Part shown: in pieces, positions 55,031 through 62,541 of the stretch | How positions within the stretch are numbered: the first letter of the stretch is position 1 | Layout: every line of letters starts with the position of its first letter | DNA from: Spirochaetales bacterium | Lineage (GTDB): Bacteria; Spirochaetota; Spirochaetia; UBA9216 | Direction: 5' to 3' | NCBI GenBank assembly: GCA_016839055.1 | Contig: JAEKNX010000020.1 | Location: 1-64,000, forward strand | Length of the DNA stretch: 64,000 nt | Notes under the pieces: generated by a model | The model's database searches: none | The model's input: only the letters and a program-made list of their open reading frames with translations | What the model was told of the DNA's origin: nothing | Translations under genes and position numbers: made by a program

Positions 55031-56995
55031 ATGTTAGAGTTAAAGAAAGGTGTAGATATTCTTTTAGCCGTCGGCGGTGTGGCAAATATTGCTGATGCTA
55101 AAGCGCTTTTTAAATCCAAGCTGGATGCTTCCAATCTCGCGAAAATCAATACAATTAAGAATGAAGAGGCCCTTCTCAAGATTGCGAACGCAATTTCGAT
55201 GTGTGAACCCGACAATGTTTTTATTATCAGTGATAAAAAAGAAGATGCTGCCTATGTAAAGCAGCAGAGTCTCAAAAGAGGCGAAGAAAGAAATCTTGCG
55301 ATAAAAGGCCATACAATTCACTTCGATCTTCCTGAAGATCAGGGACGACTTGTAAACCAGACTTTTTATATTGTAAATGAAGACGAGGATATCAGCTCAA
55401 TCGCGAAAAAAGAACTTAGGGCAGATTCTCATTCATATATCAAAGAAAACATGAAAGGCATAATGCACGGTCTTGATATGTATGTTGCATTCCTGAACCG
55501 TGGTCCGGTAGGCGCAAAAGCAGCTGTTCCCGCCCTCATGATTACATCATCAACCTATGTACAGACTTCAGGCGACCTTCTTTATAGAAATGTTTTTTCT
55601 GCTTTTGACAGTGAAGTGGAAAGGTGCGGAACATTTTTTACTAATGTCCACAGTCAGGGCACAGGTAGATCTGAAGATGTAGCAAAAGCAAGAATTTATA
55701 TGGATAGAAGCTGGCAGACCTGTTACTCAACTTTCTGCACCTATGCAGGAAATACCCTTCTTCTCAAGAAGGGAAACCACAGATTTGCAGTTGATCGTGC
55801 TACCTATTTCAAGGTTGAAGAAGAGCTCTCAGAGCACATGTTCATCACCGGGATGACGGGACCTGGTGGGCGAAAGACCTATTTTGCAGGGGCTGCCCCA
55901 TCAGGCTGTGGAAAGACAACTACCGCGATGGTAGGAACTGACTTTATAGGAGATGACCTTGCCCAGATTTGGATTGATGATGCCAGCGGAACAGTTAGGG
56001 CTATTAATCCTGAAGCAGGAATTTTCGGTATTGTAGCCGATGTTAATCAAGAGGGTGATCCTTTCCTGATGAAGCGTCTGCGTCATGAGGGAACAACGGT
56101 GATCTTCTCAAACGTACTTATCGATGAAAATGATAAACCACGTTGGACCGGAGATGGTGACGAGGCTCCCACAAAGGGAGTAAACTTCCAGGGTGAATGG
56201 TTTGCCGGGAAGAAGACTGCCGACGGGAAAGATATTCTTATATCACACCCCAATTCAAGATGTACTTTAAGTTGTGAGGCTATCGAGATTTATAATTCCG
56301 AAGCAGCAGAGAGTGCAGATGGTGTTCATATCAAGGTTGTTTCATATTCTGGACGTGATTCCGATACAATGCCTCCTGTCTGGGTTGCTAAATCAATGGA
56401 CGCCGGTGTTGCAATAGGCGCTTCAATTGTTTCGGCCGCAACAGCCACCGAAGTAGGCGCAACAGGCGTCAGCAGGCAGCCATGGGCAAATGCCCCCTTC
56501 ATTCCCGGCGCGCTCGGTGATTATATGGATGCCCAGTTCAAATTTTTTAATTCAGGAAAGATTAAAGACAAACCCATCATGGCTGGTCTTAATTACTTTC
56601 TTACCGAAGGTGCCAGAGGCGGAGAAGGTAAGAAACTCCTGGGTGAAAAGAAGGATGTAAAGGTATGGCTTGGTTGGCTTGAACTCAGGGCTAATGGTGA
56701 TGTTGATGCAATTGAGACTCCGATTGGGTTTATTCCTCTGTATGAGGATCTTAAGAAGCTCTTTGATGGAATTAACAAGCCATATCCGAAAGATCTCTAT
56801 GACAGACAGTTCTCCTTTTACCTTGATAACATCATCTCAAGACTCAATCTTCAGGATGCGGCCTTCGCGAAGGATGAACGCGTTCCCGAGAAAATTTTCA
56901 AGATTTACGCAGCACAGAAGACTGAACTTGTTGCACTCAGAGATAAATACGGCTCAATTGTGAGCGTTAAGCAGCTTGCGGAAGCAGCAAAATAA
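55031..56995 (+). CDS. pckG: Phosphoenolpyruvate carboxykinase (GTP type)
   Basis: Interconverts oxaloacetate and PEP using GTP. Length 654. The P-loop is APSGCGKTTTA at about 288-299, the form found in the GTP family, unlike the ATP-type GLSGTGKTT; kinase motif 2 is DFIGDDLAQ, followed by INPEAGIFG and the NAPFIPGAL segment. TAGGAG lies seven bases before the ATG. Terminator follows. In fermentative spirochaetes this enzyme may work in the CO2-fixing direction, producing oxaloacetate. Confidence 0.92.
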   Translation: MLELKKGVDILLAVGGVANIADAKALFKSKLDASNLAKINTIKNEEALLKIANAISMCEPDNVFIISDKKEDAAYVKQQSLKRGEERNLAIKGHTIHFDLPEDQGRLVNQTFYIVNEDEDISSIAKKELRADSHSYIKENMKGIMHGLDMYVAFLNRGPVGAKAAVPALMITSSTYVQTSGDLLYRNVFSAFDSEVERCGTFFTNVHSQGTGRSEDVAKARIYMDRSWQTCYSTFCTYAGNTLLLKKGNHRFAVDRATYFKVEEELSEHMFITGMTGPGGRKTYFAGAAPSGCGKTTTAMVGTDFIGDDLAQIWIDDASGTVRAINPEAGIFGIVADVNQEGDPFLMKRLRHEGTTVIFSNVLIDENDKPRWTGDGDEAPTKGVNFQGEWFAGKKTADGKDILISHPNSRCTLSCEAIEIYNSEAAESADGVHIKVVSYSGRDSDTMPPVWVAKSMDAGVAIGASIVSAATATEVGATGVSRQPWANAPFIPGALGDYMDAQFKFFNSGKIKDKPIMAGLNYFLTEGARGGEGKKLLGEKKDVKVWLGWLELRANGDVDAIETPIGFIPLYEDLKKLFDGINKPYPKDLYDRQFSFYLDNIISRLNLQDAAFAKDERVPEKIFKIYAAQKTELVALRDKYGSIVSVKQLAEAAK

Positions 56996-57026
56996 ATACC
57001 GGATTCAACAAAATTTTAGTTTACAG

Positions 57027-57058
57027 AGGCCGTGCCGGAAGACACGGCCTTTTTTTTT
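57027..57058 (+). terminator. Rho-independent terminator after pckG
   Basis: AGGCCGTG (57027-57034) pairs with CACGGCCT (57043-57050) around an 8-base loop, followed by nine T. Confidence 0.93.
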
Positions 57059-57094
57059 ACTTTTATCAAGTAATTCATATCTTCACGGAAAACG

Positions 57095-57123
57095 TTGACG
57101 TATAACAAAAAGAAAGATATCAT
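57095..57123 (+). promoter_or_regulatory. Promoter of the chemoreceptor-like fusion gene
   Basis: TTGACG (57095-57100), 17-base spacer, TATCAT (57118-57123). An AAGGGATG Shine-Dalgarno region precedes the ATG at 57194, giving a leader of about 64 bases. Confidence 0.65.
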
Positions 57124-57193
57124 AATTTTAATATATTTTTAAATAAAAAATCCTATCGTCAAAATATAGAATAAAGCCAATAAGGGATGAATT

Positions 57194-58732
57194 ATGAGCG
57201 ACGTACTATTGAAGAATAAAGACGATTTAAAAAAAGCATCCGAGTTTAAAAATAATCTTAGTAGCAACTTCATCGAATTAAATCAAACTTTTCAGATTAT
57301 AATAATGTTTCAGAAGGAATATTTAAAATCTACCGCCGGAATACAGAACCTTATTAATTCATCATATTCAGATTTGAAAGCTGTAAATGGAAATGCTGAA
57401 GAAGTAGTGAATCTTGTTAACAAGTCGTCAAAAATAATTCATAATAATATCAATTCTTCAAAAAATAATATTACCGCAATGACAGGCGCCGCGGAATCGG
57501 TGGATAAGCTTGACGCGGGCTTTAACAACATTCAGAATGTTTTCACCGCATTGGCCGACTCGATAAAAACCATTGTTGAGCGGATAGATGTAATTGAGGA
57601 CATTTCGGAGCTTACAAACCTGCTTGCTCTTAATGCGGCCATTGAAGCCGCCAGAGCAGGGACGGCAGGCAAGGGGTTTCAGGTTGTCGCTAAAGAGATA
57701 AGGAACCTCGCGGACCGCAGCCGGACAAATACCAGCGATATTACAGTAATTCTCAATGCACTTAATAAGAAACTTTTCGATGCCAAGATTTTCCTTGGTG
57801 AATATGAAAGGCTTCAGGATGAAGTACTCGAGAATATCAGTACTACCAGTAGTAGTCTTGTAAGTTCAACCGATGAGCTGGAGAAGATCGATACCGAGAT
57901 CGGCTCAATAAACCGGCTTGTCGGAGAGCAGGCCCAGAGTACCTCATCATTGCTGTCATCGCTCGATGATGTCCACAGAACGAGTGAGTTTACAATAATG
58001 AACGCACCTTTCATTGACAAGGCAGTGGATGTCTATAAGAAATCAAATGATGTATGTCTGGCTGACCTCGAGAAGATGGGGCAGCTTTTCAGCAGATCTG
58101 AGCACAACTTATCCGGGGTCACCGAAACGACTACCGGACAGACTATTAAAATAGGCCATGATATAGCATATCCGCCATGGACCAGCATCAAGGACGGCAG
58201 GGCTTCCGGAATCAGTATAGAGCATACGGCAAAAATATTTAAAGGTTCCGATTATGAGCTTGATTTTGTAGGCGGGCAGTGGGCGGAACTCTATAATAGT
58301 TTGCTTAAGGGTGAGGTCGACTGCATTCTCAATGTAGGATGGCCTAATGAGTTCTTCGCGAATGAGCCGGTTGCCGCATCAAAACCCTATGAGAAATTTA
58401 AGATCAGAATTTTTTCAAAGGATCATACTGCCGTCCAGGCCTCTTCTTTCAGCGGAAAGAGGATTGCTGTACAGAAGGGCTCATTTGCCGGAGACATCGT
58501 TGCCAGTCTCGGGTGTGAACCCGTTGTTTTTGAGAATGATATTCAGGGAATGGTTCAGCTCCTGTGGGACAATGTTGACGGTATCGCGACTGAAGAGCGG
58601 GTAGGTAAGTATATCTCCGAGAATCTCTTCATGAACGCGATAAGGCCTGTTACAGAGGTTATTTCATCTCTGGACGTAGTTTATCTCATGCGTAAGGGTT
58701 CGGACGTCATCAGCGCCATTTTTGAGTCGTGA
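57194..58732 (+). CDS. Soluble chemoreceptor signalling domain fused to a solute-binding domain
   Basis: A 512-residue protein with an unusual order. The N-terminal half (about 1-290) is a helical methyl-accepting chemotaxis signalling domain with the hallmark [19 protein letters not shown] and [16 protein letters not shown]. The C-terminal half (about 315-510) is a type 3 solute-binding domain, with [20 protein letters not shown] and VDCILNVGW. No signal peptide or membrane segment is visible at either end, so the protein should be cytoplasmic. It could sense an intracellular amino acid and signal to CheA. Not adjacent to other che genes. Confidence 0.86.
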   Translation: MSDVLLKNKDDLKKASEFKNNLSSNFIELNQTFQIIIMFQKEYLKSTAGIQNLINSSYSDLKAVNGNAEEVVNLVNKSSKIIHNNINSSKNNITAMTGAAESVDKLDAGFNNIQNVFTALADSIKTIVERIDVIEDISELTNLLALNAAIEAARAGTAGKGFQVVAKEIRNLADRSRTNTSDITVILNALNKKLFDAKIFLGEYERLQDEVLENISTTSSSLVSSTDELEKIDTEIGSINRLVGEQAQSTSSLLSSLDDVHRTSEFTIMNAPFIDKAVDVYKKSNDVCLADLEKMGQLFSRSEHNLSGVTETTTGQTIKIGHDIAYPPWTSIKDGRASGISIEHTAKIFKGSDYELDFVGGQWAELYNSLLKGEVDCILNVGWPNEFFANEPVAASKPYEKFKIRIFSKDHTAVQASSFSGKRIAVQKGSFAGDIVASLGCEPVVFENDIQGMVQLLWDNVDGIATEERVGKYISENLFMNAIRPVTEVISSLDVVYLMRKGSDVISAIFES

Positions 58733-58759
58733 CCCAGGGTTTGATCGGATAGCTAAATT

Positions 58760-59383
58760 ATGAAAAGACTGTACTTCATCCGCCACGCCGAAAGTGAGGC
58801 AAATAAAAACCGGATACTCGCCAGCAGAATGCCTTTTTCGCTTACCAGGGAAGGGAAGGCGGACTCTCTTGAAATAGCCGCGGAGCTTAAGGAAATTACT
58901 GATATTGATCATATTATATCCTCACCTCTTAAGAGGGCTGTTGAGACGGCCGAATCGTTTAGTGAAGTCTTCGGTATCAATTTCCTGACAGACGACAGAA
59001 TTATCGAACAATATCTTGGTTTTTACTCTGGAATGAGCTACGACGAGGTGAAGCTGAACCCGGACTATCAGCAGGATCCTCTGAAACGATGGAACTGGGA
59101 GCCATCAGGCGGAGGCGAGTCTTATTCCATGATTGCAGGCAGGATCTGCAGTTTCCTTTCGGATGTAGAAAATACTCCGGGTTTGGACAGGGTGCTGATT
59201 GTGACCCATGCCGTTGCTCTCAGGCTCATTGTTGCGGCACTTGAAAACAGCCTTCCTGTCTACCCTAAGGCCTTTCCGAATAACGGTGAGATACTTACGG
59301 TAAACTTTTCCGGTCTTGGACGCAGGCATGAGATCGAATCAATGTTTCTTGGAAACAGCAGGAAATTCAATCATAACCCCTGA
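58760..59383 (+). CDS. Histidine-phosphatase-superfamily protein
   Basis: A 207-residue phosphatase or mutase-like protein with the RHAESEAN signature (H9), SSPLKRAVETAESF, and the second catalytic histidine in VTHAVALRLI. Substrate unknown; cobalamin-pathway CobC or phosphoglycerate mutase-type activities are possible. Starts 27 bases after the fusion gene. Confidence 0.88.
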   Translation: MKRLYFIRHAESEANKNRILASRMPFSLTREGKADSLEIAAELKEITDIDHIISSPLKRAVETAESFSEVFGINFLTDDRIIEQYLGFYSGMSYDEVKLNPDYQQDPLKRWNWEPSGGGESYSMIAGRICSFLSDVENTPGLDRVLIVTHAVALRLIVAALENSLPVYPKAFPNNGEILTVNFSGLGRRHEIESMFLGNSRKFNHNP

Positions 59384-59420
59384 AATTCATCCGGAAGCCG
59401 CAGAATGGGGGAAGTATCGG

Positions 59421-59445
59421 TCTTTATTCTATTTGAGAATAAAGA
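59421..59445. repeat. Perfect 10-bp inverted repeat
   Basis: TCTTTATTCT (59421-59430) pairs exactly with AGAATAAAGA (59436-59445) around ATTTG, in the intergenic gap before the methyltransferase. AT-rich; could be a hairpin or an operator site. Confidence 0.6.
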
Positions 59446-59568
59446 TAGATATGTTAAACTGTAGATAGTATGGATTTGTGGATGATATTTTCCGGCAGCC
59501 GTAAAACTTCAAAGCAAAGTTTTTAGTTTATAACATCAATAAGAAATCGTAAGCAGGAGAAGGATCTT

Positions 59569-60210
59569 ATGCGGACTCCAACGGATTGGGATAAATATTC
59601 GAGTAACCCCAATTCATTTTTTTCAAAATATTTTTTCTTGAATTTTGTAATTAAAGCCTATTCTGAACTGCTAGAAGTAGTTGATTTCGAGCATCCGATA
59701 GATATTCTGGAATTCGGATGCGGAACCGGCTATACCAACAAATGGCTATGTCAGAGGTTCAATGTTAAAAAACTCTCATTAATTGATCTGAATACTAGAA
59801 TGCTCAATGTTGCAAAGGGAACTCTATCGGAAGTTCAATGTGAAAAAGAGTTCATTAATATGGACTTTTTTAGCGTCGAAACTGATGAGAAGTACGATAT
59901 TGTTCATAGTCAGGGTGTTATCGAACATTTTGAAACTGAGAAGAGGATAGAACTTCTTAAGAAGCATTGTGACTCAACCAAACCCCAGGGTTACTGCATA
60001 ATCTATTTTCCAACACCTTCAAATCCGTACCGTTTCTTCAAAAAGGCCGCGGAAATTTTAGGTGTGTGGAAATTCACCGATGAGGTTCCACTTCGGAGCA
60101 CAGTCGTTGTCGATGAGATGAAATCTTTCGGTTTTACCCCTGTCAAATCAAATTTATTCTGGAGAAGTTTTCTCACTGAAGAGGGTGTGATATTCAAGAG
60201 AACAGTCTGA
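59569..60210 (+). CDS. Class I SAM-dependent methyltransferase
   Basis: A 213-residue methyltransferase. The SAM-binding motif ILEFGCGTGYTNKWL (about 47-61) and acidic motif ending strand 2 (LIDLN) are visible, with FINMDFF and HSQGVIEHF later. Substrate unknown. GGAGAAGGAT lies before the ATG. No neighbour suggests a pathway. Confidence 0.88.
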   Translation: MRTPTDWDKYSSNPNSFFSKYFFLNFVIKAYSELLEVVDFEHPIDILEFGCGTGYTNKWLCQRFNVKKLSLIDLNTRMLNVAKGTLSEVQCEKEFINMDFFSVETDEKYDIVHSQGVIEHFETEKRIELLKKHCDSTKPQGYCIIYFPTPSNPYRFFKKAAEILGVWKFTDEVPLRSTVVVDEMKSFGFTPVKSNLFWRSFLTEEGVIFKRTV

Positions 60211-60250
60211 GCAAAGCCTCTCTTCAGACTGGATCTTATTTTAACAGGAT

Positions 60251-60286
60251 AAAAAAAGGACCGCTTTTACAGCGGTCCCTTTTTTT
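60251..60286. terminator. Bidirectional terminator between methyltransferase and oadA-like genes
   Basis: GGACCGC (60258-60264) pairs with GCGGTCC (60272-60278), with seven A on the left and seven T on the right, so it can serve both convergent genes. Confidence 0.93.
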
Positions 60287-60298
60287 ATTCAGCTTAAA

Positions 60299-62032
60299 TT
60301 AGCTGATGATAGCTATTAGATCGCCCTTGAGAACGCTGTCTCCGGGTTTAACATCGATTGATGCTAGTGTTCCGGCTACTGTAGCGGGAATATCAAGTTC
60401 CATCTTCATTGATTCAACCACTACTACGGTTTCGCCGTAAGCTACAGCCTCACCTGCGTTTTTAATGACCCTGATAACTGTTCCCGGAAGCTGTGCTTCG
60501 AGTCTGGTTGCGCCGGCTGCTGCCGGCACTGGGGCCGCGGGAGCCGCTGCTACGGCGGGAGCAGCTGGAGCGGGAGCCGCGGGTGCTGGAGCGGGAGCCG
60601 CGGGTGCGGAAGCCGCTGGAGCTGCTGCATCGCTGTTTTTTCTAACCATGACGGTAGCATTGCCCAGTAGGTAGGTAATTCCCTTTTCCATACAGGTAGC
60701 CGCAATAAAAACATTCTCGTCGGTAACAGGAAGTCCGGCATCGGTTAAAAGTTTTGTCGCTGGAGTAATTCCCTTGGTCGGATCAGCATCATTAAGATCT
60801 ACTGCGGGAGTTGTTGTCGGCTCAAGACCCATTTTCTCACGACAGAGATCAATTATTTCCTGGTTCGGTTTAACAGGGGTTTTGCCAAAGTAGCCTAGAA
60901 CCATCTTTCCGTAACCTTCGGCAATCCTCGTCCAGGGACCGAAGAAGACGTTATTGAAAGCCTGCTGGAAGTAGAACTGGGAAACCGGGGTAACCGAGGT
61001 TCCGAATCCGCCCTTTTCTACAACTTCACCCATGGCCGCAATGACTTCAGGGAACCGGTGCAGGCAGTTGGTGTCACGCATCATCTGGGTATTAGCAGTC
61101 AAGGCTCCGCCGGGCATAGGTGAGAACGGAATAAGAGGCTCAACCCTCTCGGACTCCGGCGGCATAAAGTAGTCTTTCATGCAGTCCTTGAACACTTCTT
61201 CAGCCTTTATTACCTTATTAATATCAATACCGAGATCGTACTCGGTGCCTCTGAGGGCATGCCACATTGTAATTACGTCAGGCTGACATGTTCCGCCGCT
61301 CACTGGGGCCAGAGAGAGGTCAATCTGATCTGCTCCTGCATCGAGTGCAGCCTTATATCCAAGGACGGAGATTCCAGCTGTTTCATGGGAATGAAAAACA
61401 ATCCTGGTTTTCTTTCCGAGGACCTTTCTTGCTTTTTTAATAGTATCATAGACCTTGCTTGGAACGGCTGTGCCTGAAGCATCCTTGAAACATACAGATT
61501 CAAAGGGGATTCCGGCATTAAGAATGTCTTTGAGCACCTTGATGTAGAAATCAGAGGTGTGGGCGCCAGTGCATCCCGGAGGAAGTTCCATCAGGGTGAC
61601 ACAGACCTCGTGTCTGAGTCCTGCCTCATGAATAGCGCGGCCGCTGTCGATGAGGTTGTTAACATCATTGAGTGCGTCAAAGTTCCTGATTGTGGAAATA
61701 CCGTGTTTCTTGAACAACTTGGCATGGAGATTGATAATATCTCTCGGTTGTGAGTCGAGACCTACTACATTTATTCCTCTGGCGAGAGTCTGCAGGTCGG
61801 CATTCGGACCGGCGGCCTGTCTGAAAGCGTCCGTCATATCGAAGGCATTTTCATTACAATAGAAAAACAGGGACTGGAATCTGGCTCCGCCCCCCGCCTC
61901 GAAATGGGTCATCCCGGCATCCACACAGGCTTCAACTGCGGGTAGGAAATCAGGTGTGAAAACTCTGGCTCCGTAGGCAGATTGGAATCCGTCGCGAAAA
62001 GCGGTAACCATGAAATCTACTCGTTTTTTCAT
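60299..62032 (-). CDS. Biotin-dependent carboxyltransferase (OadA / pyruvate carboxylase B type)
   Basis: A 577-residue protein. The carboxyltransferase TIM-barrel (about 5-300) shows TAFRDGFQS, FEAGGGARFQ and HSHETAG (metal ligands), a conserved DUF-like PYC/OADA domain follows (about 310-470), then an Ala/Pro-rich linker, and the C-terminal biotinyl domain has VVESMKMELD with K543 as the biotin site. It is the alpha subunit of oxaloacetate decarboxylase, or the B subunit of a two-subunit pyruvate carboxylase. No partner (oadB, oadG or biotin carboxylase) lies in this window, so the reaction is open. Confidence 0.88.
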   Translation of the reverse strand: MKKRVDFMVTAFRDGFQSAYGARVFTPDFLPAVEACVDAGMTHFEAGGGARFQSLFFYCNENAFDMTDAFRQAAGPNADLQTLARGINVVGLDSQPRDIINLHAKLFKKHGISTIRNFDALNDVNNLIDSGRAIHEAGLRHEVCVTLMELPPGCTGAHTSDFYIKVLKDILNAGIPFESVCFKDASGTAVPSKVYDTIKKARKVLGKKTRIVFHSHETAGISVLGYKAALDAGADQIDLSLAPVSGGTCQPDVITMWHALRGTEYDLGIDINKVIKAEEVFKDCMKDYFMPPESERVEPLIPFSPMPGGALTANTQMMRDTNCLHRFPEVIAAMGEVVEKGGFGTSVTPVSQFYFQQAFNNVFFGPWTRIAEGYGKMVLGYFGKTPVKPNQEIIDLCREKMGLEPTTTPAVDLNDADPTKGITPATKLLTDAGLPVTDENVFIAATCMEKGITYLLGNATVMVRKNSDAAAPAASAPAAPAPAPAAPAPAAPAVAAAPAAPVPAAAGATRLEAQLPGTVIRVIKNAGEAVAYGETVVVVESMKMELDIPATVAGTLASIDVKPGDSVLKGDLIAIIS

Positions 62033-62117
62033 TTTCCCTTCCTTAATAATAAATCTTAATTAATTCAGTGCAGAATAACAAGAATTATATGAATAATCCG
62101 CACAAAAGTCCATTTTA

Positions 62118-62146
62118 AATATAGGAAATTAGGCAATTATTTACAA
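62118..62146 (-). promoter_or_regulatory. Promoter of the oadA-like gene
   Basis: On the minus strand TTGTAA (62146-62141) and TATATT (62123-62118) with a 17-base spacer. The start codon lies about 85 bases downstream, preceded by AAGGAAGGG. Confidence 0.6.
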
Positions 62147-62192
62147 GCGTCAGAATCGTCAAAAAATGACAAAACTTTCATGATAAAAGGTA

Positions 62193-62220
62193 GTGAAAAA
62201 GGTCTCAAATGCGCTATTAT
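62193..62220 (+). promoter_or_regulatory. Promoter of clpS
   Basis: GTGAAA (62193-62198) and TATTAT (62215-62220) with a 16-base spacer. The ATG at 62229 is eight bases after the -10 box and has no Shine-Dalgarno, which fits a leaderless start. Confidence 0.5.
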
Positions 62221-62228
62221 TTAAATAT

Positions 62229-62540
62229 ATGGCAGGAAAAATTAATACAGACAGTGCGGTACTTGATAAAACCAGACATAAGTTGAAATCTCCGGAGATG
62301 TATAAGGTGGTTCTCCTGAATGACCACTACACACCGATGGATTTTGTTGTTAATGTATTGCGGGATGTATTTCATAAAAATCCTGTTGAAGCGACAAAGA
62401 TAATGTTTGAAGTTCATAAAAAAGGAAAAGGTCTCGCGGGTGTCTATATATATGATATAGCGGCGACAAAGATCAAACAGGTTGATCAGTTGGCTAAAAT
62501 TGAAGAATATCCGCTGAAATGCACGATGGAGAAGGCTTGA
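62229..62540 (+). CDS. clpS: ClpS adaptor protein
   Basis: N-end-rule adaptor that delivers substrates to ClpA, 103 residues. The family core YKVVLLNDHYTPMDFVVNVL and GVYIYDIAATK is complete. The frame opens at GTG 62193, but the ATG at 62229 gives the usual N-terminus and sits eight bases after a TATTAT box. Followed after one base by clpA. Confidence 0.94.
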   Translation: MAGKINTDSAVLDKTRHKLKSPEMYKVVLLNDHYTPMDFVVNVLRDVFHKNPVEATKIMFEVHKKGKGLAGVYIYDIAATKIKQVDQLAKIEEYPLKCTMEKA

Positions 62541-62541
62541 A

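Noticed and set aside
57124-57193. Sigma28-type flagellar promoter before the chemoreceptor-like gene
   Set aside because: A TAAA-like box exists but no GCCGATAA-like -10 at the right spacing; a sigma70-type pair explains the start better.
60465-60674. Ala/Gly-rich frame opposite the biotinyl linker
   Set aside because: It is a shadow of the Ala/Pro linker of the biotin protein on the other strand.
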